From UBA1181 sp045617845 (GTDB lineage Bacteria > Bacteroidota > Bacteroidia > Bacteroidales > Paludibacteraceae), in NCBI GenBank assembly GCA_045617845.1, contig JAZLJL010000066.1:1-64000 (forward strand): a stretch of DNA of 64,000 nucleotides, in the 5' to 3' direction. Shown here piece after piece: positions 54,177-61,619 of the stretch; the first letter of the stretch is position 1; each line of letters opens with the position of its first letter. The notes below the pieces were generated by a model. The model was given only the letters and a program-made list of their open reading frames with translations. It was not told the origin of the DNA and made no database searches. The position numbers and the translations under genes are program-made.

Positions 54177-57100
54177 ATGGCAAGGAAATTACTTTCACAA
54201 ATCATCCTCCTTATTTTCGTTACCCTCCACTCAATAGATAGTCGAGGGGAGGCATTCGTTTTCAACCATTACACAAGCAAAGACGGACTTAGTTCCAACT
54301 ATATCCACGATATCACCCAAGATACACACGGCTATATCTGGGTGGCGACAAGATACGGTGTCTGCCGCTTCGACGGAACCCATTTCAAGAACTATTTCAT
54401 AGACCAATATCCATCATTACTACGAAACGAAGTCTACCACGCCTGCACATTCGTCAACGACACCATCGCCTTCGCAAGTTCGAAAGGAATGTTCGTCGTC
54501 TATGACGAAGAGAGGGACGTATTTATCGACAAGGCGCCAACGCTTCCCAACGGAAAATTTTACGAAGATGTCACCGGACTATGTTCCACCCAGGAAGGGA
54601 ATTGGTACCTATCCTCCTCCGGCGGAGTATACCCGCTCACGAAGGGAGACACCTCCATCGCCTGCCTAGACTCATTAAAAGGCATGCACATCCTAGAATT
54701 CACGGAAGACGCCTTCGGACGCTTTTGGGCGGGCACCTACCAAGGTGTGAAAATATACGACAAAAAGGGGGACGCATGGTCGGGAAGCCAAGGGCTCAGC
54801 CGCATCGAAGAGATGATCAACAACATATTGGAACTGGACCGCAACACCCTACTCTTATGTTCCACATTAGGTTCCGTATGGGAAGTGAGACTAAACGAAG
54901 GAGGCGACCTGACCGACGTACGCCAACTAAAGACACCATTCAAAAACATCTCCGAAGTACATAAAGGTTCGCAAGGCAGATTATGGTTGGGCACAAGCGG
55001 AAGCGGACTATGGTTAGCCACACCAAACAAAAACGGCTACGCCTACACACAAATAGCCCCGCAAAACAACGAGGAGAAAAATCTGATGAACAAAATAACA
55101 GCCCTGTTCGAAGACCGGAGCGGAACCATCTGGGTAGGGACACAAAACACGGGACTATGGCGCATCAGCGAAATCTCCCAATGTTCAATGGTCCACTCGT
55201 CAGACATCGGTCTTCCCCCCATGACCGGCACCTCCTTCGCGGAAACCGACGACGGGGATATCCTCTTCGGCACAGACGGGCACGGACTATATAAAATCGG
55301 AGAAGACCTAAGCCACATAACGCATTTCGGGCAATCCCAAGGACTGCCATGCGCCAACATTCTCTCCCTCACTCCCTACCAAAAAGAATGGATCGTTTCT
55401 TTTTGGGGAGGCATTCCGACCCGCTTCGACGGAGAAAAAAGATTCACTCCAACACCCTACGACGGTATCGAAAAAGCTTTTCAAACCACTAAATCAACAT
55501 TGTGTGATAAAGAGGGAGGCATTTGGGCTTGCATGGCCGGAGACGGCGTATACCACAAAGGGCAAGGTAAGGATTGGAGGAGAGTGCAACTACTAAGCGA
55601 CGACACAACCATGCGCCACTACCCCGACATCTGGATCAACCATGCTTGCCAATCCCCCGACGGAACCATCTGGGTCATCACATCAAGGACGATATGGAAG
55701 ATAGATAAAAACGGAGCCACTCCCCTATTCCAAGACATCGACAAAAAACTAGACCGAGACCCATTGGCTTTTCATCAAGGAGCCTGCGACAAAGAGAGTA
55801 ACCTATTCGTCGCGGCATCCGACGGAATCTACAGGTTCTCCAATGACGGCGACATCGAAAAAATGGACTTCCTTCCCAAAGGTTCTTACGTATCCATACT
55901 GAAAGACTCGTCAGAAAATCTGTGGACAAGCGGTCAAAACGGCATCATCAAGTTTTCATACGCGACAAAATCCTTCGAGGAAATCATCGACGCCTCCCTT
56001 TCCCCCGACAAAGAATTCTTTACCGAGCGAGCCTCTTTTATAGACTCGAAAGGATATCTCTGGGTTGGGACCCAAGAAGGATTCATTAGGATAAACACCT
56101 GCAAACGAGACGTAGAGGCGCCCTACATGGCATGGTCCGAACTCTTCGTGAACGGAGAACGAATCAACGTCGGGTCGGACATCCTACCCCAAAACCTATC
56201 GTCCACCACCCAACTGACCCTAAAACACAACGAGACAAACTTCCGCCTCACATTCGACATAATGGAGCTCTACGAAGGAAACAAAACGGAAAGCGAATAC
56301 AGGATAAAAGAACTGAACACCAATTGGATATCCATCGGGAAAAGGCACGACATACAAATCTCCCACCTACCCTACGGTCAATACACAATAGAAGCGCGTC
56401 CCCTCACAAACACACAACAACCATATCCAAGCCCACTCGTCCTGACAATCGTCGTCACCCCACCATGGTGGGCAACGTGGTGGTTCAGAAGTCTAATCGT
56501 TTTAGCCATCATTGGAATCGCCGCTCTGATCGTTTATATGAGGTTCAAACGAATGATAGAACAAAAACGCTTGTTGCAGGAGACCGTAAGACAACGCACA
56601 CAAGAATTGGACAACGCCAATCGCTCACTCATCGCACAAAAAGGCGAAATCGAAGCGAGGAACGAAGCCCTACTCCACTCGATGAGCGAAAAAGACCAGC
56701 TCATCTCCATTGTGGCGCACGACCTAAAAAACCCCATGTTCGCCATAGTCGCCGCATTGGAAGGATTCCTGAAAAAGGAGAAACACGACGAGTCAGACAA
56801 ACAAACCATCGACACAGTCTACCACTCCGCCACCACGCTACAAAACCAAATGATAAAACTATTGGATTGGGCGACCGATGGGCATAACACGATGGAATGC
56901 AGGGCCATCGACGTGGACCTGAGACATATGCTCAAGGAGGTCATCTCCCTTCTCCACGGGATGACGGACGGAAAAAAAATCTCCATATCGTGCAAAACGG
57001 AACTTCAACACCATGCGCACGTCGACCCAAGAATGATATCCACCGTACTACGCAACATAATCACCAACGCCATCAAATTCACCCCCCGAGGGAAGACAAT

Positions 57101-58178
57101 CACAATCACTGCGGAGGAAAAGGAGGGACAAGCCATTGTATCTGTCATCGATTCAGGGACGGGCATGTCTGAGGAACAAATAAAAGGATTGCTCTCCGGC
57201 ACATGCGCCGCCTCAACATCAGGCACCGACAACGAGCAAGGATATGGTTTGGGCTTTAGAATCATCCGTAACTTCATCGCCCAAAACCATGGAGAACTAC
57301 AGATTAAGAGCGAAACAGGAGAAGGGACAACCATCAGCATACTCTTACCCGTTTCGGACATACCATTATCCAACACCACCTCCGCGAACATATCCGCGGA
57401 AAACGTCGGCATCAAAATCAACAAAGACCTTCTTAGGGAGAAATCAATCCTAGTGATAGACGACGACCCGCTCATCCTCCTTCACATCAAATCCATTCTA
57501 GAACCCTTGGTGGAAGTATTCTGCGCGCATGATGGAGAGGAAGGCATTCAAACCGCCCAAGCGCAAGTGCCCGACCTAATCGTAAGCGACATTGAAATGC
57601 CGCAGATGAACGGTATCGAGATGAGCAGGAAACTGAAAGAGAACCCGATCACCTCCAACATCCCGCTTCTTTTCCTCTCCGCAAAAAACGAAACCGGGCT
57701 ACGGCTCTCAGGATTGGCGACCGGCGCCATCGACTATATCACCAAGCCTTTCGAGGAGAACGAGCTACTCGTCAAAATCTGCAACATTATCACCCACTTG
57801 CAAAAACAACAGGTGCAAGCGCTTGTAAGCTCCTACCATGACGAGACACCGTCCACTTCTGTCAATCCGCTACTGGAACAACTATTGGAAGTGGTAAAAG
57901 CGAATTACGAAGATTCTTCCTTCTCTTTCGACGACATTGCGAAAGCCCTCAATATGAGCAAATCCACCCTAACCAGAAGGCTCAAGACGCTCACCGACAA
58001 ATCTCCTGTGGAAATACTCTCCGAGTACCGTCTCAACAAGGCACGCACGTTATTGGACGACAACCAATACTCCGTCAGCGAAGTCGCCTACAAAGTGGGC
58101 TTCAACGACCCGCTCTACTTCGGTAAGAAATTTAAGGAGACGTTCGGATTCCCTCCATCCGCAAGGAAAAAAGCTTAA
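54177..58178 (+). CDS. Hybrid two-component system regulator (HTCS)
   Basis: 1333 residues from the ATG at 54177. The ATG at 54150 lies only 8 bp behind a probable -7 box (TACATTCG, 54135-54142), so 54177 is preferred. Domain order: signal/TM, a two-component-regulator propeller of about 14 repeats (40-680; GYIWVATRYG, GTIWVGTQNTG), Y_Y_Y domain (about 690-765) and TM (WWFRSLIVLAIIGIAALIVY). Then histidine kinase with H-box SIVAHDLKNP near 845, N-box NIITNAIKFT and G-box DSGTGMS. A receiver follows (IDDDP; phospho-Asp in IVSDIEMPQMNG near 1138; YITKPF), and a C-terminal AraC-type helix-turn-helix (about 1240-1333). One protein thus senses a glycan in the periplasm and binds DNA. Directly upstream of PL11/CE12 genes, so the ligand is probably a rhamnogalacturonan-I fragment. 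Confidence 0.95.
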   Translation: MARKLLSQIILLIFVTLHSIDSRGEAFVFNHYTSKDGLSSNYIHDITQDTHGYIWVATRYGVCRFDGTHFKNYFIDQYPSLLRNEVYHACTFVNDTIAFASSKGMFVVYDEERDVFIDKAPTLPNGKFYEDVTGLCSTQEGNWYLSSSGGVYPLTKGDTSIACLDSLKGMHILEFTEDAFGRFWAGTYQGVKIYDKKGDAWSGSQGLSRIEEMINNILELDRNTLLLCSTLGSVWEVRLNEGGDLTDVRQLKTPFKNISEVHKGSQGRLWLGTSGSGLWLATPNKNGYAYTQIAPQNNEEKNLMNKITALFEDRSGTIWVGTQNTGLWRISEISQCSMVHSSDIGLPPMTGTSFAETDDGDILFGTDGHGLYKIGEDLSHITHFGQSQGLPCANILSLTPYQKEWIVSFWGGIPTRFDGEKRFTPTPYDGIEKAFQTTKSTLCDKEGGIWACMAGDGVYHKGQGKDWRRVQLLSDDTTMRHYPDIWINHACQSPDGTIWVITSRTIWKIDKNGATPLFQDIDKKLDRDPLAFHQGACDKESNLFVAASDGIYRFSNDGDIEKMDFLPKGSYVSILKDSSENLWTSGQNGIIKFSYATKSFEEIIDASLSPDKEFFTERASFIDSKGYLWVGTQEGFIRINTCKRDVEAPYMAWSELFVNGERINVGSDILPQNLSSTTQLTLKHNETNFRLTFDIMELYEGNKTESEYRIKELNTNWISIGKRHDIQISHLPYGQYTIEARPLTNTQQPYPSPLVLTIVVTPPWWATWWFRSLIVLAIIGIAALIVYMRFKRMIEQKRLLQETVRQRTQELDNANRSLIAQKGEIEARNEALLHSMSEKDQLISIVAHDLKNPMFAIVAALEGFLKKEKHDESDKQTIDTVYHSATTLQNQMIKLLDWATDGHNTMECRAIDVDLRHMLKEVISLLHGMTDGKKISISCKTELQHHAHVDPRMISTVLRNIITNAIKFTPRGKTITITAEEKEGQAIVSVIDSGTGMSEEQIKGLLSGTCAASTSGTDNEQGYGLGFRIIRNFIAQNHGELQIKSETGEGTTISILLPVSDIPLSNTTSANISAENVGIKINKDLLREKSILVIDDDPLILLHIKSILEPLVEVFCAHDGEEGIQTAQAQVPDLIVSDIEMPQMNGIEMSRKLKENPITSNIPLLFLSAKNETGLRLSGLATGAIDYITKPFEENELLVKICNIITHLQKQQVQALVSSYHDETPSTSVNPLLEQLLEVVKANYEDSSFSFDDIAKALNMSKSTLTRRLKTLTDKSPVEILSEYRLNKARTLLDDNQYSVSEVAYKVGFNDPLYFGKKFKETFGFPPSARKKA

Positions 58179-58306
58179 AGAGGGAAAAAGCTATCCTCAA
58201 ACGACGAATTAACTGAGTAAAAAATCACTCGACGCTCCTGCATCGGGCAAATACCGTTCGTATATATCTACTTGCTATTCAATACATTACACATCCTATT
58301 CGTTCC

Positions 58307-58373
58307 GTGAAGTGATTTTCGATATCTGTGAAGTGATATTCCATATAAACCATTTTATCCCGCACTACCTTAG
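58307..58373 (+). promoter_or_regulatory. Candidate HTCS operator and PL11 promoter
   Basis: Direct repeats GTGAAGTGATTTTC (58307-58320) and GTGAAGTGATATTC (58328-58341), 13 of 14 bases identical and 21 bp apart start to start, i.e. two helical turns. They are followed by a -7-like TACCTTAG (58366-58373, one mismatch). The repeats end about 25 bp upstream of the -7 box, where an AraC-type activator would touch polymerase. The 294-bp gap also has TATCCT(C/T)AAA twice (near 58191 and 58399). No gene is in it. Confidence 0.55.
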
Positions 58374-58472
58374 CAACCGAAAAACAGACGGAGCAGGCTA
58401 TCCTTAAAGAAAGGATAAAACCTGAAATGATGAATAGGGGAAGATTTTTATTAAAAACTAAATGTAAGCATT

Positions 58473-61400
58473 ATGAAAACACAGTACACAAAAATCGGGA
58501 GTTTCGCATTGCTATTACTTATGCTAATAAGCGCAATGCAGTTATCGGCAGCATCGAAGCAGATGGAATATCTGAACAGAGGTGTAGTGGCCGTTAAAGT
58601 AAATAACGGAGTATACGTCAGCTGGCGTTATCTTGGGACGGACGATCCGTCCATCGGATTCAACATCTACCGCGACGGAGCGAAAGTGAACGACCAACCC
58701 ATCACAACGAAAACAAACTACATAGACACAAAAGGTACTACCAATTCCAAGTATGTAATCAAATCCGTAATAAACGGTAAAGAGACGCAAGCGTCAGAAG
58801 CCGTCACACCATGGGGGCAACAATACAAAACCTTAAAACTTAAACGTCCTGGCACAAATTATGATGGGAATGATATGAGTGTCGGTGATGTTGATGGAGA
58901 TGGAGAATATGAGCTTTTCATGAAGTGGTATCCAAAAAATGCAAAGGATAATTCACAAGATGGGAAAACTGACAATTGTATCATAGACTGTTATAAATTA
59001 GATGGAACATTCCTTTGGAGAATTGACTTAGGTGTAAATATCCGTTCCGGTGCTCATTACACACAATACCAAGTATATGACTACGACGGTGACGGAAAAT
59101 GTGAAATGGTCTGTAAAACTGCTCCTGGCACTAAAGATGGCAAAGGCAAATATGTGATTTTAGGAAATGACGACCCTAAAAAAGATTATAGAAATGGTAG
59201 TGGTTATGTTTTAAGTGGTCCTGAATATTTAACTATTTTCGACGGACAAACAGGTGCTGAAATTCACACCATCAAATATAAGCCAGAGCGCGGAAACGTA
59301 GGTGGATGGGGCGATAGTTATGGTAACCGTGTAGATCGTTTCTTAGCATGTACTGCCTATCTTGATGGTGTTCACCCAAGCGTGGTTATGTGTCGTGGTT
59401 ATTACACTCGTTCCACACTTGCTGCCTACGACTTCAAAAATGGCAAATTAGTTGAACGTTGGTTCCACGATTCACCCCAATCAGGGCAAGGCGCATACGG
59501 AGAAGGCTTCCACAATGTATCTGTCGCCGATGTTGATGGCGACGGGAAGGACGAGATTATATATGGTTCGGCTTGTATAGATGATAATGGCAAGTTGATT
59601 TACCGCAAAGGATTCGCTCATGGCGATGCTATGCACGTGTCGGATATGGATCCGGACAACGCAGGATTGGAAGGCTGGTTCGTACACGAAAGCGGAAGTG
59701 CGGCATACGGTTATGAACTTCGTGACCTAAAAACAGGGAAAGTACTTTGGGGAAAGAAAACCGGCACTGATAACGGACGTGGCTTGGCAGCTGACATTGA
59801 TGCTAAACATAAAGGATTCGAGTGTTGGAGTTCCGCACCAGGTGTATTCGATTGCAAGGGAAAACAGATTTCTTCTAACAAACCTAGCGTCAACTTCCGT
59901 GTATATTGGGACGGTGACTTACAAGACGAGTTGCTTGACGGAAACAAAATCGACAAATGGAATGGCAATGGCACATCAAGAATGATTACCTTAAAAGGAA
60001 ATGCTTGTAATGGTTCTAAAAACACTCCTTGTCTAAGTGCAGATATATTAGGAGACTGGAGAGAGGAAGTAATATTACACGAAGGAGAAAACATCTATAT
60101 CTATACAACTACAATCGAGACAAAATACAGATTGTTTACTCTAATGCACGACGCAGTTTATCGTTGTGGTATCGCTTGGCAAAACACGGCGTACAACCAA
60201 CCTCCTCACTTAGGCTTCTACATCGGTGACGGCGTCGACAAAATCAAGCAACCTGACATCTACACTCCTGGGCATAAGGTTCCGGCAGTAGACCCTACAG
60301 TAGCTAGTCTCGAGGTCTCCGGACCACTCTCCCAAGAATTGTTCGCCGGAGAAGAACTCGCTCCTATCAGTTTCTCTTTCGGCGGAGCGGCTACCGACTT
60401 GGAAGTAGAAGGTCTGCCTAATGGACTCACAGCAAAGAAGGACGGAAGCACAACGACTATCTCAGGAACCATGACAGAGAGCGGATCGTTCACCGTAAAG
60501 ACGAAAGGCGGAAAAAACACGATCAGCAAGACCGTGAACATCACGATAGTTCCTTCCGGCAAAAAGAACATCGCATACATCTGCGACCCATCAAACGATA
60601 ATTTTAAAAACGACATGATCCTCTCTATGCTGAAAGACGACAAGAATTTCTACGTGAGAACGTTTGAATCGTCCAACAATGGTTACGACTACTCTAAGTT
60701 CGATTTAGTCGTCATCAGCGAGACGACCCCTTCCACAGCCGCCATCATGAATGAACTGAAAGGAATCAAAAAGCCAATCCTCGACATGAAAGTGCAAGGA
60801 TACAAAACTGCGGAAGGCGCATGGAACTGGACGAAAGAAGGATTCGGAGACAACACGGACGCAACCAATATCATCATCAACGACACCCAAAAGAATCATG
60901 CGATATTCCAAGGCGTGGATTTCACCAATGGAAACGAAATACAGATGTTTGACGAAGTGAACGCCAAAGCGCTCACATACATGAACCCAGAATCGTTCGA
61001 CAATGTGACGGGCGAAATCAAAACCATCGCTTCCATCAAAGGGGAAGAGCAAGTTAACATCTTCGAAATCGAGCAAGGAACATCTATCGCCGGAAGCAAA
61101 ATAGAGGAGAAATTCATCCAAATAGGTATGAACAGCAGCTCATTCTCTAACATAACCGACGATGGGCTGAAAGTAGTGAAGAACGCTTGTCTCTACTTAA
61201 TGAACAGCCTTCCATCGGAAGAGACCTATGCGGAAATCATCAATGCGGACATCGAGACCAGCCTTTACCCTAATCCGGTAAAGGAGACGCTGAACATCCG
61301 AATCGTTTGCGACGAAGCTGGAAGCGCAGACATCACCCTGATAGGATTGGACGGATCGATTATCGACCATCAACAAATCATGCTTCAAGCAGGAGTCAAT

Positions 61401-61505
61401 ACTCTTTCCAAGAACATGACCCAACTACCAAAAAGGAACGCTTATATTCTCCGAATACAACGCTCACACAACACGTTATTGGTAAAAACTATCTTGGTTA
61501 ACTAA
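58473..61505 (+). CDS. PL11 rhamnogalacturonan lyase with T9SS sorting domain
   Basis: 1010 residues. Signal peptide (1-27, ending LSAAS), PL11 eight-bladed propeller (about 30-605) with Ca-binding-type loops (DVDGDGEYE, YDYDGDGK, DVDGDGKDE) and the WGDSYGNRVDRFLA region. An Ig-like domain follows (about 612-693), then a module of about 215 residues (695-911; KKNIAYICDPSNDNF, FDLVVISETTPSTAAIM). A type A T9SS sorting domain closes the protein (930-1010; SLYPNPVKETLNIRI). It cleaves the Rha-GalA backbone of pectin RG-I by beta-elimination outside the cell. Codons about 125-590 are clearly more AT-rich and GAT/GGT-using than both ends, pointing to a mosaic origin. The module at 695-911 recurs in the next gene. 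Confidence 0.92.
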   Translation: MKTQYTKIGSFALLLLMLISAMQLSAASKQMEYLNRGVVAVKVNNGVYVSWRYLGTDDPSIGFNIYRDGAKVNDQPITTKTNYIDTKGTTNSKYVIKSVINGKETQASEAVTPWGQQYKTLKLKRPGTNYDGNDMSVGDVDGDGEYELFMKWYPKNAKDNSQDGKTDNCIIDCYKLDGTFLWRIDLGVNIRSGAHYTQYQVYDYDGDGKCEMVCKTAPGTKDGKGKYVILGNDDPKKDYRNGSGYVLSGPEYLTIFDGQTGAEIHTIKYKPERGNVGGWGDSYGNRVDRFLACTAYLDGVHPSVVMCRGYYTRSTLAAYDFKNGKLVERWFHDSPQSGQGAYGEGFHNVSVADVDGDGKDEIIYGSACIDDNGKLIYRKGFAHGDAMHVSDMDPDNAGLEGWFVHESGSAAYGYELRDLKTGKVLWGKKTGTDNGRGLAADIDAKHKGFECWSSAPGVFDCKGKQISSNKPSVNFRVYWDGDLQDELLDGNKIDKWNGNGTSRMITLKGNACNGSKNTPCLSADILGDWREEVILHEGENIYIYTTTIETKYRLFTLMHDAVYRCGIAWQNTAYNQPPHLGFYIGDGVDKIKQPDIYTPGHKVPAVDPTVASLEVSGPLSQELFAGEELAPISFSFGGAATDLEVEGLPNGLTAKKDGSTTTISGTMTESGSFTVKTKGGKNTISKTVNITIVPSGKKNIAYICDPSNDNFKNDMILSMLKDDKNFYVRTFESSNNGYDYSKFDLVVISETTPSTAAIMNELKGIKKPILDMKVQGYKTAEGAWNWTKEGFGDNTDATNIIINDTQKNHAIFQGVDFTNGNEIQMFDEVNAKALTYMNPESFDNVTGEIKTIASIKGEEQVNIFEIEQGTSIAGSKIEEKFIQIGMNSSSFSNITDDGLKVVKNACLYLMNSLPSEETYAEIINADIETSLYPNPVKETLNIRIVCDEAGSADITLIGLDGSIIDHQQIMLQAGVNTLSKNMTQLPKRNAYILRIQRSHNTLLVKTILVN

Positions 61506-61512
61506 AAGCACC

Positions 61513-61550
61513 CACATCCCGGCATATATGTGTGCCGGGATGTGTTTCTT
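61513..61550 (+). terminator. Terminator between PL11 and CE12 genes
   Basis: A perfect 12-bp stem CACATCCCGGCA (61513-61524) with TGCCGGGATGTG (61533-61544), then TTTCTT. So the CE12 gene may need its own promoter or rely on read-through. Confidence 0.88.
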
Positions 61551-61619
61551 CAGACATGCGGATTTTTCTTCGTTCAAAAGGAACCTATACACTCAACCGA
61601 CATATAACAAGGCTCTAAT

